Of a stretch of DNA of 64,000 bases, positions 1 to 20,307 are shown in pieces. Source of the DNA: Dyella sp. BiH032 (GTDB lineage Bacteria; Pseudomonadota; Gammaproteobacteria; Xanthomonadales; Rhodanobacteraceae). Position numbers and translations under genes: made by a program. Below the pieces are notes generated by a model. That model worked only from the letters and a program-made list of their open reading frames with translations. It searched no databases and had not been told where the DNA came from. The DNA lies in contig NZ_CP134867.1 of assembly GCF_031954525.1 (NCBI RefSeq), forward strand, positions 1,550,001 to 1,614,000. Reading direction: 5' to 3'. Each line of letters begins with the position of its first letter. Within the stretch, counting starts at the first letter, position 1.

Positions 1-106
1 CCTCACCGAGGCCGGTGGCGTTCTGAAGGAGCAGGTCTCGAAGGACGACGCCGAGAAGTTCAAGAAGGATCTGGAAGCCGTCGGCGCCACGGTCGAACTG
101 AAGTAA
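1..106 (+). CDS. rplL: 50S ribosomal protein L7/L12, C-terminal end (partial)
   Basis: Only the last 34 codons are in the window, in the frame starting at base 2 and ending at TAA 104-106. The residues ([10 protein letters not shown], then [12 protein letters not shown] and a final GATVELK) match the C-terminal globular domain of L7/L12, the stalk protein that recruits translational GTPases to the ribosome. Its position directly before rpoB is the standard rplKAJL-rpoBC order, which supports the call. The rest of the gene lies off the left edge. Confidence 0.93.
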   Translation, partial: LTEAGGVLKEQVSKDDAEKFKKDLEAVGATVELK

Positions 107-149
107 TCGGCGCTCTTGCGCGCCGTCAGTTTGACCTAGCGTCAAGCAA

Positions 150-176
150 GCCTGGGAGCGAAAGCTCCCGGGCTTT
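150..176 (+). terminator. Hairpin between rplL and rpoB (attenuator or processing site)
   Basis: A 10-bp stem (150-159 with 164-173, one G-T wobble) closes on a GAAA tetraloop and is followed by only three T residues. In E. coli the rplL-rpoB gap carries a partial terminator and an RNase III site that lower rpoBC expression relative to the ribosomal proteins. By position this hairpin is the likely counterpart. The short T run suggests it is leaky, or a processing site. Confidence 0.6.
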
Positions 177-293
177 GCCTGCTTTAGCAGGCGAGGGAGA
201 GGAATGGAGCATGGAGAGTCGGAAAACCGGGCTGCTGTGCCGCTTTGACGAATCTCTATCCTCGATTCCTTGAATCCAAGCATTTTCCATTCA

Positions 294-314
294 GCCGGTG
301 TGTGCACCACCGGC
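294..314 (+). promoter_or_regulatory. Hairpin in the rpoB leader
   Basis: A 7-bp stem (GCCGGTG 294-300 with CACCGGC 308-314) and a 7-base loop end 28 bases before the rpoB start codon. The rest of the 236-base gap shows no convincing promoter or small gene. A role in rpoB mRNA processing or translation is only a guess. Confidence 0.35.
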
Positions 315-342
315 GTCACTGCGAACCGAGGCGGTACCCACC

Positions 343-4503
<4,161 letters not shown>

Positions 4504-4528
4504 CCCACGGGTTACAGGAGCTTATGCA

Positions 4529-8743
<4,215 letters not shown>

Positions 8744-8772
8744 GCCCCGTCAGGGACTTGCTCGCTGACATA

Positions 8773-8806
8773 CGAAATGAGGCGCAGGGATTGCGCCTCG
8801 TGTTCG
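8773..8806 (+). promoter_or_regulatory. GAGGYGC hairpin box upstream of the str promoter (copy 1 of 2)
   Basis: Starting 30 bases after the rpoC stop, this 34-base stretch forms an 8-bp hairpin (GAGGCGCA 8779-8786 with TGCGCCTC 8792-8799). It matches a 32-base stretch at 13323-13354 at 28 aligned positions, and the stem differences keep pairing through wobbles. Both copies precede a ribosomal-protein promoter, 59 and 79 bases from the box start to the -35. It has no T run, so a plain terminator is unlikely. Its function is unknown. Confidence 0.5.
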
Positions 8807-8831
8807 AGTCATGGATGGCAGGGGCGTCAGC

Positions 8832-8860
8832 TTGTCTGTGGCAAGCTGCCCATGTTAAAT
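8832..8860 (+). promoter_or_regulatory. Predicted sigma70 promoter of the str operon
   Basis: A -35 element TTGTCT (8832-8837) is separated by exactly 17 bases from a -10 element TTAAAT (8855-8860). The predicted start is near 8867, giving a leader of about 57 bases before rpsL. This lets rpsL-rpsG-fusA-tuf be transcribed independently of rpoBC. Prediction from sequence only. Confidence 0.6.
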
Positions 8861-8872
8861 TCCCGCTTCTTG

Positions 8873-8900
8873 GCAGACCGAGCTGGTTCGGTCTGCCTTT
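8873..8900 (+). promoter_or_regulatory. 5'-terminal leader hairpin of the str mRNA
   Basis: A perfect 9-bp stem (GCAGACCGA 8873-8881 with TCGGTCTGC 8888-8896) with a 6-base loop starts about 6 bases from the predicted transcript start, followed by CTTT. A near-identical stem begins the S10 leader at 13440. It could stabilise the 5' end, act as an attenuator, or bind a ribosomal protein; the sequence does not decide. Confidence 0.5.
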
Positions 8901-8923
8901 ATGTTTCTCAGGAAAAGTACCGC

Positions 8924-9298
8924 ATGTCGACTATCAACCAGTTGGTGCGCAAGTCCCGCAGCCCGAAGACCTATAAGAGTGCTTCGCCGGCTCTGCAGAA
9001 TAGCCCGCAGCGTCGCGGCGTCTGCACGCGCGTTTACACGACCACCCCGAAGAAGCCGAACTCGGCCCTGCGTAAGGTTGCCAAGGTGCGCCTCACGAAC
9101 GGTTACGAGGTCATCAGCTACATCGGTGGCGAAGGCCACAACCTGCAGGAGCACTCGGTGGTGCTCATTCGCGGCGGCCGTGTGAAGGATCTGCCGGGCG
9201 TGCGTTACCACACGGTGCGCGGCAGCCTCGACTGCGCCGGCGTCACCAAGCGCCGCCAGGCGCGCTCCAAGTACGGCGCCAAGCGCCCGAAGAGCTAA
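8924..9298 (+). CDS. rpsL: 30S ribosomal protein S12
   Basis: S12 (124 aa, the same length as in E. coli) sits at the decoding centre of the small subunit. The start is ATG 8924 ([12 protein letters not shown]), preceded by AGGAAAAG; the open frame extends further upstream but without S12-like residues. The streptomycin-site lysines are wild type: [12 protein letters not shown] holds Lys43, and [10 protein letters not shown] holds Lys88 and the aspartate that RimO modifies. First gene of the str operon, 20 bases before rpsG. Confidence 0.98.
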   Translation: MSTINQLVRKSRSPKTYKSASPALQNSPQRRGVCTRVYTTTPKKPNSALRKVAKVRLTNGYEVISYIGGEGHNLQEHSVVLIRGGRVKDLPGVRYHTVRGSLDCAGVTKRRQARSKYGAKRPKS

Positions 9299-9318
9299 AA
9301 AGTTAGAGGACACGAGAT

Positions 9319-9786
9319 ATGTCGCGTAAAGGTTCCCATCCCGCCCGCCTGGTCCTGCCGGACCCGAAGCACGGCAGCCAGCTGATCGCCCGTTTCATCA
9401 ACATGGTGATGAAGAGCGGCAAGAAGTCCGTGGCCGAAAGCATCGTCTACGGTGCACTTGACCACCTCGGCGAGAAGCACGCCGAGCCGGTGGCTCTGGT
9501 CGAAAAGGCGCTGAATAACATCGCCCCTGCGGTCGAAGTGAAGTCCCGCCGCGTGGGTGGTGCCACTTACCAGGTGCCGGTCGAAGTTCGCGCCGGTCGT
9601 CGTATGGCGCTGGCCATGCGCTGGGCCATCGAGTCCGCCCGCAAGCGTGGCGAGACCTCGATGCCGCGCAAGCTGGCCGCCGAGCTGCTCGAGGCTTCCG
9701 AGAATCGCGGTGGCGCGATCAAGAAGCGCGAAGAGACGCATCGTATGGCAGAGGCTAACAAGGCCTTCTCGCACTACCGCTGGTAA
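9319..9786 (+). CDS. rpsG: 30S ribosomal protein S7
   Basis: S7 (155 aa) nucleates assembly of the 3' domain of 16S rRNA and is the usual autoregulator of the str operon. The N-terminus [20 protein letters not shown] and the motif [14 protein letters not shown] are typical of the family. An AGAGGACACGAG ribosome binding region precedes ATG 9319. It sits between rpsL (20-base gap) and fusA (27-base gap). In E. coli S7 binds the rpsL-rpsG gap; here that gap is too short for an elaborate hairpin, so control may act in the leader instead (inference). Confidence 0.98.
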   Translation: MSRKGSHPARLVLPDPKHGSQLIARFINMVMKSGKKSVAESIVYGALDHLGEKHAEPVALVEKALNNIAPAVEVKSRRVGGATYQVPVEVRAGRRMALAMRWAIESARKRGETSMPRKLAAELLEASENRGGAIKKREETHRMAEANKAFSHYRW

Positions 9787-9813
9787 GCAAAGTACAGATT
9801 CGAGGTTACTACC

Positions 9814-11931
<2,118 letters not shown>

Positions 11932-11977
11932 TAAGGTCTTCCTCCTTTACAACAACGTTCTTTCAGAGGTTTGAGAC

Positions 11978-13168
<1,191 letters not shown>

Positions 13169-13202
13169 GTAACCCGCCGTCGGGCGAGTGAAAGCTGGGA
13201 TC

Positions 13203-13233
13203 AAAAAGCGGAGCGAAAGCTCCGCTTTTTTTT
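13203..13233 (+). terminator. Rho-independent terminator of the str operon
   Basis: A 12-bp stem (13203-13214 with 13219-13230) with a GAAA tetraloop runs into eight consecutive T residues (13226-13233). This is the clearest terminator of the superoperon and separates str from S10 transcription. Confidence 0.92.
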
Positions 13234-13322
13234 CGCCAGGGGCTTCCCGCAACTATGGAAATGGGTTATAGTCCATGAGTTATCCCTTTGCACTCGTGGG
13301 CGTAGATGCCCGGGGCACACAG

Positions 13323-13354
13323 CGAAATGAGGTGCAGGAAGCGCTTCGAGTTCG
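13323..13354 (+). promoter_or_regulatory. GAGGYGC hairpin box upstream of the S10 promoter (copy 2 of 2)
   Basis: This is the 32-base counterpart of the box at 8773-8806. It starts with the same CGAAATGAGG and ends with the same GTTCG. It can form a 7-bp stem (GAGGTGC with GCGCTTC, two wobbles), so base changes relative to copy 1 preserve pairing. It lies between the tuf terminator and the S10 promoter, where no protein is encoded. Confidence 0.5.
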
Positions 13355-13401
13355 CGTACAAGGACGTTGCGGGATCGCATGACGGCAGAGTGACCGCTCT
13401 G

Positions 13402-13430
13402 TTGCCATTTGCGTTGTCGCGTTTTATACT
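13402..13430 (+). promoter_or_regulatory. Predicted sigma70 promoter of the S10 operon
   Basis: TTGCCA (13402-13407) and TATACT (13425-13430) are spaced by 17 bases, close to consensus. The predicted start is near 13437. It lies in the 439-base gap between tuf and rpsJ, after the terminator, so it should be the main source of S10 operon mRNA. Confidence 0.72.
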
Positions 13431-13436
13431 TTTTTG

Positions 13437-13607
13437 TCTGGGCAGGCCGATATTGTCGGTCTGCCCGGTTGTTTAGGGGTCGAGTGTTCGGGGTTTCCGA
13501 GCGGTAGCCGACGCCTAGCGGTACCAGGTAACACCAAAGGGTTGTGCGGAATGGTGAGAAGCCATTCCGAATCACAGAATCGTTCTTTAGATAACAGGAC
13601 ACGGTTT
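13437..13607 (+). promoter_or_regulatory. S10 operon mRNA leader with hairpins
   Basis: The predicted leader is about 171 bases, close to the E. coli S10 leader where L4 controls transcription and translation. An 11-bp stem (13440-13450 with 13456-13466, one wobble) sits at the very 5' end and resembles the str leader hairpin. A second stem (CGGAATGG 13547-13554 with CCATTCCG 13562-13569) lies about 40 bases before rpsJ. No long T run follows either stem. L4 control is inferred from position only. Confidence 0.5.
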
Positions 13608-13919
13608 ATGGCGAACCAAAAGATTCGCATCCGGCTTAAGGCGTTCGATCATCGTCTGATCGACCGTTCGGCCAGCGAAATCGTCGAGACGGCCAAGCGC
13701 ACCGGCGCCACGGTCCTCGGCCCGATTCCGCTGCCGACCAAGATCGAGCGCTACACCATTCTGGTGTCGCCGCACGTCGACAAAGATGCCCGCGACCAGT
13801 ACGAAACCCGTACCCACAAGCGCGTGCTCGATATCGTTGATCCCAACGACAAGACCGTGGACGCGCTCATGAAGCTTGATCTCGCCGCTGGCGTCGATGT
13901 TCAGATCAAGCTCGGCTGA
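13608..13919 (+). CDS. rpsJ: 30S ribosomal protein S10
   Basis: S10 (103 aa, as in E. coli) is a small-subunit head protein and, as NusE, part of antitermination complexes with NusB. The start is ATG 13608 ([19 protein letters not shown]); an open frame continues 58 codons upstream through the leader but has no S10 similarity. The loop segment [14 protein letters not shown] is conserved. It is the first gene of the S10 operon, 20 bases before rplC. Confidence 0.98.
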   Translation: MANQKIRIRLKAFDHRLIDRSASEIVETAKRTGATVLGPIPLPTKIERYTILVSPHVDKDARDQYETRTHKRVLDIVDPNDKTVDALMKLDLAAGVDVQIKLG

Positions 13920-13939
13920 GCGATAGATAGGATACGAAG

Positions 13940-14581
13940 ATGAGTATCGGACTGGTTGGCCGCAAGTGCGGCATGAGCCGACTCTTCACTGAAGACGGAC
14001 GCTCGATTCCGGTGACGCTGATTGAAGCCACCCCGAATCGCGTCACCCAGCTGAAGACGGAAGATAATGATGGCTACAGCGCTGTGCAGGTCGCGGCGGG
14101 CGTCAAGCGCGCCAGCCTGCTGACCCAGCCGCTGAAGGGCCACTACGCGAAGGCGAAGGTCGAGCCGGGCCGTGGTCTGTGGGAGTTCCGCGTGACTGCC
14201 GACGAGCTCGGCAAGTACAGCGTGGGCGCCGAGATCAAGGCCGACGACGTGTTCCAGGTGGGTCAGATTGTTGACGTCGCCGGTGTGTCGAAGGGTAAGG
14301 GCTTCCAGGGCACCATCAAGCGCCACAACTTCACCATGGGCGACGCCACCCACGGTAACTCGCTGTCGCATCGCGCGCCGGGTTCTATCGGTCAGCGTCA
14401 GACCCCGGGTCGTGTGTTTCCTGGCAAGAAGATGTCCGGCCACATGGGTGCGGTGAACCGTACGCAGCAGGGTCTGGAAGTGGTCAAGGTCGACGCCGAG
14501 CGTCATCTGATCGCGGTCAAGGGCGCTGTCCCCGGTGCTACCGGTGGCGACGTCGTGATCCGTCCGACCACCAAGGGTTGA
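13940..14581 (+). CDS. rplC: 50S ribosomal protein L3
   Basis: L3 (213 aa) is an early 23S rRNA-binding protein that reaches the peptidyl transferase centre. The long extension [17 protein letters not shown] contains the glutamine methylated by PrmB in relatives. The start [16 protein letters not shown] is typical. It is second in the operon, 20 bases after rpsJ; rplD begins 11 bases after its stop. Confidence 0.98.
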   Translation: MSIGLVGRKCGMSRLFTEDGRSIPVTLIEATPNRVTQLKTEDNDGYSAVQVAAGVKRASLLTQPLKGHYAKAKVEPGRGLWEFRVTADELGKYSVGAEIKADDVFQVGQIVDVAGVSKGKGFQGTIKRHNFTMGDATHGNSLSHRAPGSIGQRQTPGRVFPGKKMSGHMGAVNRTQQGLEVVKVDAERHLIAVKGAVPGATGGDVVIRPTTKG

Positions 14582-14592
14582 GGAGAGACGCC

Positions 14593-15195
14593 ATGGAACT
14601 GAATGTCATTGGCGCCAAGCCACTCAATGTGTCGGACGAAGTGTTCGGCGGTGAGTTCAAGCAGGCCCTGGTCCACCAGGTGGTTGTCGCCTACCAGGCC
14701 GGCGGTCGCGCCGGTACCAAGGCGCAGCTGTCGCGTGGCGACTTGTCGGGTACCACGAAGAAGTTCAAGAAGCAGAAGGGTGGCGGCGCTCGTCACGGTG
14801 ATTACCGCGCTCCAATCTTCGTCGGCGGTGGTGTCACCTTTGCTGCCAAGCCCCGCAACTACGAGCAGAAGGTCAACCGCAAGGCCTATCGCGTAGCGCT
14901 GCGCTCCATTCTTTCGGAGCTCAATCGCCAGGGTCGTCTGAAGGTGGTCGAGAGCTTCGGCATCGATACTCCGAAGACCAAGGCGATGGTCGCCAAGCTG
15001 GCTGAGCTGCAGGTTTCCGGCCGCGTGCTGCTGGTGTCGGAAGACGCCAACGAGGCTACCTTCCTGGCAGCGCGCAACATCCCGTACATCCACGTGGTGG
15101 ACGTGTTGGCGCTGAACCCGGTGAGCCTGGTCGGTTCGGACCATGTCGTCGTGACCGTCGATGCGGTTAAGAAGATCGAGGAGTGGCTGGCATGA
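14593..15195 (+). CDS. rplD: 50S ribosomal protein L4
   Basis: L4 (200 aa) binds 23S rRNA and lines the exit tunnel; in enterobacteria it represses its own S10 operon. ATG 14593 ([18 protein letters not shown]) is preceded by AGGAGA at 14581-14586; an in-frame ATG at 14578 would overlap rplC and add five residues. The tunnel loop [20 protein letters not shown] fits the family. Its stop overlaps the rplW start (ATGA). Confidence 0.97.
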   Translation: MELNVIGAKPLNVSDEVFGGEFKQALVHQVVVAYQAGGRAGTKAQLSRGDLSGTTKKFKKQKGGGARHGDYRAPIFVGGGVTFAAKPRNYEQKVNRKAYRVALRSILSELNRQGRLKVVESFGIDTPKTKAMVAKLAELQVSGRVLLVSEDANEATFLAARNIPYIHVVDVLALNPVSLVGSDHVVVTVDAVKKIEEWLA

Positions 15196-15485
15196 GCAAC
15201 GAACGCATTCTCAACACGCTGCGCGCGCCGCACATTTCCGAGAAGGCGGCCCGTCTTGCCGAGGGCAACCAGTACGTTTTCGTGGTGGCCCCCGAGGCAA
15301 CCAAGGCCGATGTCCGTGCGGCGGTGGAGCAGATGTTCGACGTCAAAGTTGAGCAGGTGAACCTCGTCAATGCCAAGGGCAAGGTCAAGTCCTTCCGTTT
15401 CCGCGCTGGCAACCGCCAGGGCAAGCGCAAGGCCTATGTGCGCCTGGCTGATGGTCAAACCATCGACGTGGCGGCCAAGGCCTGA
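15192..15485 (+). CDS. rplW: 50S ribosomal protein L23
   Basis: L23 (97 aa) lies at the tunnel exit and docks trigger factor and SRP. The start ATG 15192 overlaps the rplD stop as ATGA, and GAGGAG at 15178-15183 gives ideal spacing. A GTG at 15183 is also in frame but lies within that ribosome binding site. The motif [14 protein letters not shown] is characteristic. Confidence 0.97.
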   Translation: MSNERILNTLRAPHISEKAARLAEGNQYVFVVAPEATKADVRAAVEQMFDVKVEQVNLVNAKGKVKSFRFRAGNRQGKRKAYVRLADGQTIDVAAKA

Positions 15486-15503
15486 GCCAGGAGTTGAATT
15501 GAG

Positions 15504-16325
15504 ATGGCACTGATCACTCACAAGCCCACCTCCGCCGGACGTCGCGACGCGGTCAGCGTGCGTACGCCGGGCCTGCACAAGGGCGCGCCGTACGCGGCGT
15601 TGACCGAGTCGCAGACCAAGACTGGTGGCCGTAACCACTTCGGTCGCATCACCACGCGTCATCGTGGCGGCGGTCATAAGCAGCATTACCGCATCATCGA
15701 CTTCAAGCGAGACAAGGAAGGCATTGCCGCCCGCGTCGAGCGTATTGAATACGATCCCAACCGCACCGCGCACATTGCGCTGCTGTGCTACGCCGACGGC
15801 GAGCGCCGCTACATCATCGCGCCGAAGGGTGTGCAGGTTGGCGATCGCTTGGTGTCGGGTCACGACGCGCCGATCAAGGCCGGTAACAGCCTGCCGCTGC
15901 GCAATATTCCGGTCGGCTCGACCGTGCACTGCATCGAGATGAAGCCCGGCAAGGGCGCGCAGATCGCTCGCAGCGCCGGCGCCTCGGTTCAGCTGGTCGC
16001 CCGCGAATCGGGTTACGCCACGCTTCGTCTGCGCTCCGGTGAAATGCGCCGGGTGCCGGTCGATTGCCGCGCCACCATCGGCGAAGTCGGCAACAGTGAG
16101 CATAGCCTGAAGAAGCTCGGCAAGGCCGGCGCCAAGCGTTGGCAGGGTATCCGCCCGACCGTTCGCGGTGTGGCAATGAACCCGGTCGACCATCCGCACG
16201 GTGGCGGTGAAGGTCGTACCTCCGGCGGCCGTCATCCGGTCAGCCCGTGGGGCACGCCGACCAAGGGCTACAAGACTCGTAACAACAAGCGCACGCAGCA
16301 GTTCATCGTGCGTCGTCGCAAGTAA
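15504..16325 (+). CDS. rplB: 50S ribosomal protein L2
   Basis: L2 (273 aa, the same as E. coli) is needed for subunit association and peptidyl transfer. Typical motifs are [17 protein letters not shown] near the N-terminus and [13 protein letters not shown], which holds the functionally important histidine. CAGGAG precedes the start. It sits 18 bases after rplW and 12 before rpsS. Confidence 0.98.
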   Translation: MALITHKPTSAGRRDAVSVRTPGLHKGAPYAALTESQTKTGGRNHFGRITTRHRGGGHKQHYRIIDFKRDKEGIAARVERIEYDPNRTAHIALLCYADGERRYIIAPKGVQVGDRLVSGHDAPIKAGNSLPLRNIPVGSTVHCIEMKPGKGAQIARSAGASVQLVARESGYATLRLRSGEMRRVPVDCRATIGEVGNSEHSLKKLGKAGAKRWQGIRPTVRGVAMNPVDHPHGGGEGRTSGGRHPVSPWGTPTKGYKTRNNKRTQQFIVRRRK

Positions 16326-16337
16326 TAGGAAACCGAC

Positions 16338-16610
16338 ATGCCGCGTTCTTTGAAGAAAGGTCCGTTTGTCGACCTTCACCTCGTCAAGAAGGTGGAAGCT
16401 GCGGTTTCCACTAGCAACAAGCGTCCGATCAAGACTTGGTCGCGTCGCTCCATGATCCTGCCGGAAATGGTGGGATTGACCATCGCCATCCACAACGGTC
16501 GCCAGCACGTGCCGGTGCTCGTCAACGAGAACATGGTCGGGCATAAGCTCGGCGAGTTCGCGGTGACCCGCACCTTCAAGGGCCATGGCGGCGATAAGAA
16601 GGGCAAGTGA
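16338..16610 (+). CDS. rpsS: 30S ribosomal protein S19
   Basis: S19 (90 aa) is a head protein that contacts the A-site finger of the large subunit. It begins [19 protein letters not shown] and contains [15 protein letters not shown] and [13 protein letters not shown], all standard. Its TGA stop overlaps the rplV start by one base, suggesting translational coupling. Confidence 0.98.
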   Translation: MPRSLKKGPFVDLHLVKKVEAAVSTSNKRPIKTWSRRSMILPEMVGLTIAIHNGRQHVPVLVNENMVGHKLGEFAVTRTFKGHGGDKKGK

Positions 16611-16945
16611 TGAGCACTGAAGCCAAAGCGATCCTGCGTAGCGCCCGCATTTCGGCGCAGAAGGCACGCCTGGTGGCTGACCTGGTTCGCGGCATGCCCG
16701 TGGGCCGAGCCAGCGACGTGCTCCAGTTCACCAACAAGAAGGCCGCGCACATTGTCCGCAAGGTGTTGCTGTCGGCCGTCGCCAACGCCGAGAACAACCT
16801 CGGCGCTGATGTCGATGAGCTGAAGGTCTCGCGCATCTTCGTCGACGAAGGTCCGGCGATGAAGCGCATGTACGCCCGCGCCAAAGGCCGGGGATCTCGC
16901 ATCCTGAAGCGCACGAGCCACATCACTGTGGTCGTTGGCAACTGA
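16610..16945 (+). CDS. rplV: 50S ribosomal protein L22
   Basis: L22 (111 aa) lines the exit tunnel; changes in its beta hairpin give macrolide resistance in other bacteria. ATG 16610 overlaps the rpsS stop (TGATG). A GTG at 16607 adds one residue and is less likely. The hairpin segment [16 protein letters not shown] looks wild type. rpsC follows 15 bases later. Confidence 0.97.
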   Translation: MSTEAKAILRSARISAQKARLVADLVRGMPVGRASDVLQFTNKKAAHIVRKVLLSAVANAENNLGADVDELKVSRIFVDEGPAMKRMYARAKGRGSRILKRTSHITVVVGN

Positions 16946-16960
16946 CTGGGGATATAGACG

Positions 16961-17710
16961 ATGGGTCATAAAGTTCATCCCACCGGTATCCGCCTCGGCA
17001 TTGCCAAGGACTGGAACTCGAAGTGGTACGCCAATAAGGGCGAATACGCACAGTACCTCGCTGCCGACCTCAAGGTCCGCGAGATGCTGCGCAAGAAGCT
17101 GGCTCAGGCCGGCATCTCGAAGATCCAGATCGAGCGTCCGGCCAAGACGGCGCGCGTGACGATCCACACCGCCCGTCCGGGCGTGGTGATCGGCAAGAAG
17201 GGTGAGGACATCGAGAAGCTGCGCAAGGAAGTCAGCCAGCTCATGGGCGTCCCGGCGCACATCAACGTCAGCGAAGTGCGCAAGCCCGAGCTTGACGCCC
17301 AGCTGGTGGCTGAGTCGATCGCGCAGCAGCTCGAGCGTCGCATCATGTTCCGCCGCGCCATGAAGCGCTCGGTCGGCAACGCGATGCGCCTTGGTGCCCT
17401 GGGCATCAAGATCAACGTGTCCGGTCGTCTGAACGGCGCTGAGATCGCTCGTTCCGAGTGGGCCCGCGAAGGCCGCGTGCCGCTGCATACCCTGCGTGCG
17501 GACATCGACTACGGCTTCGCGGAAGCTCACACCACCTACGGTGTCATCGGCATCAAGGTGTGGATCTACAAGGGCGAAATCTTCGACCTGTCCCAGGTGG
17601 GCCAGGAAGCGAAGGAAGAGTCGTCGCAGCCGCGCCGCGAAGGTGGCGAGGGTCGTCGTGAATCGCGTCGCGAGGGCGGTGAAGGCCGCCGCGAGCGGAC
17701 GGCGAAGTAA
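16961..17710 (+). CDS. rpsC: 30S ribosomal protein S3 with repeated Arg/Gly/Glu tail
   Basis: S3 (249 aa against 233 in E. coli) binds mRNA at the entry site and has helicase activity with S4 and S5. The KH domain motif [14 protein letters not shown] is intact. After the conserved core (ending near residue 216) comes an extension holding two tandem 11-residue copies of [10 protein letters not shown] plus S or R, at residues 225-235 and 236-246 (bases 17633-17698), and a final TAK. Charged tails are common in Xanthomonadales S3, but the exact duplication suggests recent repeat expansion. Confidence 0.97.
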   Translation: MGHKVHPTGIRLGIAKDWNSKWYANKGEYAQYLAADLKVREMLRKKLAQAGISKIQIERPAKTARVTIHTARPGVVIGKKGEDIEKLRKEVSQLMGVPAHINVSEVRKPELDAQLVAESIAQQLERRIMFRRAMKRSVGNAMRLGALGIKINVSGRLNGAEIARSEWAREGRVPLHTLRADIDYGFAEAHTTYGVIGIKVWIYKGEIFDLSQVGQEAKEESSQPRREGGEGRRESRREGGEGRRERTAK

Positions 17711-17721
17711 GGAGAGTTGCC

Positions 17722-18135
17722 ATGTTGCAACCCAAGCGAACCAAATACCGCAAGCAGTTCAAGGGCCGTAATGACGGTCTGGCATTCAGCTCGAACCTCG
17801 TGAGCTTCGGCGAGTACGGCCTCAAGGCCACCACTCATGGCGCGCTGACCGCGCGCCAGATCGAAGCGGCACGTCGTTGCATCACCCGCTTCGTGAAGCG
17901 CGGCGGCAAGCTGTGGATCCGCGTGTTCCCGGACAAGCCGATCACCAAGAAGCCGATCGAAGTCCGAATGGGCGCAGGTAAGGGTGGCGTCGAATACTGG
18001 GTCGCTCCGATCCAGCCCGGCCGCATGCTCTATGAAATCGAGGGCGTCGACGAAGCTACGGCTCGCGAGGCGTTTCGCCTGGCTGCTGCCAAGCTGTCGG
18101 TGCAGACCCAGTTCGTATCCCGAGCGGTGATGTGA
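17722..18135 (+). CDS. rplP: 50S ribosomal protein L16
   Basis: L16 (137 aa) organises the A-site region of 23S rRNA. It starts [17 protein letters not shown] and contains [18 protein letters not shown] with the arginine hydroxylated in E. coli (Arg81). AAGGAGAG precedes ATG 17722. Its TGA overlaps the rpmC start by one base. Confidence 0.98.
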   Translation: MLQPKRTKYRKQFKGRNDGLAFSSNLVSFGEYGLKATTHGALTARQIEAARRCITRFVKRGGKLWIRVFPDKPITKKPIEVRMGAGKGGVEYWVAPIQPGRMLYEIEGVDEATAREAFRLAAAKLSVQTQFVSRAVM

Positions 18136-18320
18136 TGGCCATGAAAGATCTGATCAACAAATCGGCCGACGAGCTGAAGCAGCACCTGCTGGACCTGCGC
18201 AAGGAGCAGTTCAATCTGCGCATGCAGAAAGGCACCGGCCAGCTCAACCAGCCGCACCAGCTGCGCCGTGTTCGGCGCGATATCGCCCGCGCGAAGTTCG
18301 CGCTCGGCGGCAAAAAGTAA
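18135..18320 (+). CDS. rpmC: 50S ribosomal protein L29
   Basis: L29 (61 aa) lies next to L23 at the tunnel exit. ATG 18135 overlaps the rplP stop (TGATG); ATG 18141 is an alternative two codons later ([12 protein letters not shown]), equally compatible with the family. The helical motif [17 protein letters not shown] and [11 protein letters not shown] are diagnostic. Confidence 0.95.
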   Translation: MAMKDLINKSADELKQHLLDLRKEQFNLRMQKGTGQLNQPHQLRRVRRDIARAKFALGGKK

Positions 18321-18331
18321 GGACGGCGGAC

Positions 18332-18592
18332 ATGAGCGAAAACCAAAAGCAGGCGCGCACCCTTGAGGGCCGCGTCATCAGCAATAAGATGGACAAGACG
18401 GTGACCGTCCTGATCGAGCGCCAGGTGCAGCACGGCCTGCTGGGCAAGATCATTCGTCGGTCGACCAAGCTGCACGCTCAGGACGACCTCGGTGCAAACG
18501 AGGGCGACCTGGTGCGCATCGCGGAGTGCCGTCCGCTGTCGAAGACCAAGCATCACCGCGTGGTCGAAATCGTCACGCGCGCGGTCGGCTAA
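18332..18592 (+). CDS. rpsQ: 30S ribosomal protein S17
   Basis: S17 (86 aa) is an OB-fold protein binding the 5' domain of 16S rRNA. The motifs [31 protein letters not shown] and [14 protein letters not shown] are conserved. In E. coli it ends the S10 operon; here rplN follows after only 15 bases, with no terminator or promoter visible between them, so S10 and spc genes appear joined. Confidence 0.98.
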   Translation: MSENQKQARTLEGRVISNKMDKTVTVLIERQVQHGLLGKIIRRSTKLHAQDDLGANEGDLVRIAECRPLSKTKHHRVVEIVTRAVG

Positions 18593-18607
18593 GGGGAGGG
18601 TGCAGAC

Positions 18608-18976
18608 ATGATCCAGATGCAAAGCACGCTTTCCGCGGCGGACAACAGCGGCGCGAAGGAACTGATGTGCATCAAGGTGCTCGGCGGTTCCAAGCGTCGT
18701 TACGCCGCGATCGGTGACGTGATCAAGGTCACCGTGAAGGATGCCATTCCGCGTGGCAAGGTGAAGAAGGGCGAGGTCTACAACGCCGTGGTGGTCCGTA
18801 CCGCCAAGGGTGTGCGCCGTCCGGATGGCTCGCTGATCCGTTTCGACGGCAATGCAGCGGTCCTACTCAACAATAAGCTCGAGCCGATCGGTACCCGTAT
18901 TTTCGGACCGGTCACCCGCGAGCTGCGTAGCGAGCGCTTCATGAAGATCGTCTCGCTTGCGCCCGAAGTGCTCTGA
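18608..18976 (+). CDS. rplN: 50S ribosomal protein L14
   Basis: L14 (122 aa) forms an intersubunit bridge and contacts L19. It begins [21 protein letters not shown] and ends with the standard [20 protein letters not shown] precedes ATG 18608. First gene of the classical spc set. Confidence 0.98.
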   Translation: MIQMQSTLSAADNSGAKELMCIKVLGGSKRRYAAIGDVIKVTVKDAIPRGKVKKGEVYNAVVVRTAKGVRRPDGSLIRFDGNAAVLLNNKLEPIGTRIFGPVTRELRSERFMKIVSLAPEVL

Positions 18977-18989
18977 GCGGAGGCTAGAC

Positions 18990-19301
18990 ATGAACCGTAT
19001 CCGCAAGGGTGATCAGGTCATCGTGATCACCGGCAAAAACAAGGGCCAGCGCGGCGACGTGCTGCGCGTTGAGGGCGACCGCGTGTTCGTCTCCAACGTG
19101 AACCTGGTCAAGCGCCACACCAAGCCGAACCCGCAGGCCAACCAGGCCGGCGGCATCGTCGAGCGTGAGGCCTCGATCCATATCTCCAATGTGCAGCTGT
19201 TCAACCCCGCCAAGAACAAGGGTGAACGCGTGGGCTTCAAGACGCTCGATGATGGGCGCAAGGTCCGCGTGTTCAGTTCTGGCGAGGTCGTGGACGCGTA
19301 A
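18990..19301 (+). CDS. rplX: 50S ribosomal protein L24
   Basis: L24 (103 aa) is an assembly initiator of the large subunit. The KOW motif is visible in [22 protein letters not shown] 18990 follows GCGGAGG; the frame is open upstream into rplN but those residues are unrelated. rplE follows 12 bases later. Confidence 0.97.
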   Translation: MNRIRKGDQVIVITGKNKGQRGDVLRVEGDRVFVSNVNLVKRHTKPNPQANQAGGIVEREASIHISNVQLFNPAKNKGERVGFKTLDDGRKVRVFSSGEVVDA

Positions 19302-19313
19302 GGAACACAAGTC

Positions 19314-19853
19314 ATGACGCGCCTTGAGAAGTTTTACAAAGACGAGGTAGTGAAGAAGCTCACCGAGCGCTTCGGCTACCAGAATGTGATGCAGGTTCCC
19401 CGCATCACCAAGATCACGCTGAACATGGGCGTGGGCGAAGCGGCGGGCAACAAGAAAGTGCTCGAGAACGCCGTGGCCGACATGGCCAAGATCTCCGGCC
19501 AGAAGCCGATCCAGACCAAGGCGCGCGTGTCCGTTGCCTCGTTCAAGATCCGCGACGGCTGGCCGATCGGTTGCAAGGTCACGCTGCGTCGCGCCCAGAT
19601 GTGGGAGTTCCTGGATCGCCTGATCAATATCTCGCTGCCCCGTACCCGCGATTTCCGCGGTGTGTCGGGCCGCGCCTTCGATGGCCGTGGTAACTACAAC
19701 TTCGGTATCAAGGAGCAGATCATCTTCCCGGAAATCGACTTCGACGCCGTCGACGCGATGCGCGGTATGGATATCTCCATCACCACCACCGCGAAGTCGG
19801 ACGAAGAGGCCAAGGCACTGCTGGAAGCCTTCAGCTTCCCGTTCCGCAACTAA
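19314..19853 (+). CDS. rplE: 50S ribosomal protein L5
   Basis: L5 (179 aa) binds 5S rRNA and contacts the P-site tRNA. It contains [16 protein letters not shown] and the C-terminal [18 protein letters not shown], both family hallmarks. In E. coli S8 represses the spc operon at the rplE start; whether that site exists here cannot be judged by eye. Confidence 0.98.
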   Translation: MTRLEKFYKDEVVKKLTERFGYQNVMQVPRITKITLNMGVGEAAGNKKVLENAVADMAKISGQKPIQTKARVSVASFKIRDGWPIGCKVTLRRAQMWEFLDRLINISLPRTRDFRGVSGRAFDGRGNYNFGIKEQIIFPEIDFDAVDAMRGMDISITTTAKSDEEAKALLEAFSFPFRN

Positions 19854-19870
19854 GAGAGCGCGAGAAATTT

Positions 19871-20176
19871 ATGGCCAAGACCTCCATGATTAACCGCGAC
19901 CTCAAGCGGACCAAGCTTGCCAAGAAGTATGCCGCCAAGCGCGCAGAGCTGAAGGCGATCGTGCTGAGCCCCAACGCGTCTTATGACGAGAAGATGGTGG
20001 CTCAGACCAAGCTGCAGAAGCTGCCGCGCGATGCCAGCCCGACCCGCCAGCGGACCCGCTGCGCTCTGACCGGCCGTCCGCGTGCCGTGTATGCCAAGTT
20101 TGGCCTCGGCCGCAACAAGCTACGCGAAGCCACCATGCGTGGTGACGTCCCCGGCCTGCGCAAGGCCAGCTGGTAA
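19871..20176 (+). CDS. rpsN: 30S ribosomal protein S14 (zinc-independent form)
   Basis: S14 (101 aa) is a head protein. It has the long proteobacterial form without the CxxC pairs of the zinc-binding type. Motifs are [29 protein letters not shown] and GLRKASW at the end. A 232-base gap follows before rpsH, which is unusual since these genes are normally adjacent. Confidence 0.98.
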   Translation: MAKTSMINRDLKRTKLAKKYAAKRAELKAIVLSPNASYDEKMVAQTKLQKLPRDASPTRQRTRCALTGRPRAVYAKFGLGRNKLREATMRGDVPGLRKASW

Positions 20177-20278
20177 GCAACTGTAAACCGGCCCGCCTTG
20201 GAGTCGATCCAGGGCGAGCCTATCCCTCCGGGGGCGGCCCTTTGCTGGGGCGCCGTCGACGCGAAACGCGTGCCGTTA

Positions 20279-20307
20279 TTCGCAAAATCGGAAAAGAGCT
20301 GTTATAG
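20279..20307 (+). promoter_or_regulatory. Predicted internal promoter before rpsH
   Basis: TTCGCA (20279-20284), a 17-base spacer and TTATAG (20302-20307) give a plausible sigma70 promoter in the rpsN-rpsH gap, with a start near 20314. The leader that follows contains a weak hairpin (TCGGC 20329-20333 with GCCGG at about 20340-20344) in a context, GCAGATCGG, that resembles the str and S10 leader stems. The DNA around it is locally A/T-rich, unlike the flanking genes. Confidence 0.45.

Noticed and set aside
242-275. Promoter before rpoB based on TTGACG near 245
   Set aside because: No -10 element at proper spacing follows.
17633-17698. Possible CRISPR-like or tandem DNA repeat
   Set aside because: Only two imperfect 33-base units in the coding frame of rpsC; no spacers.
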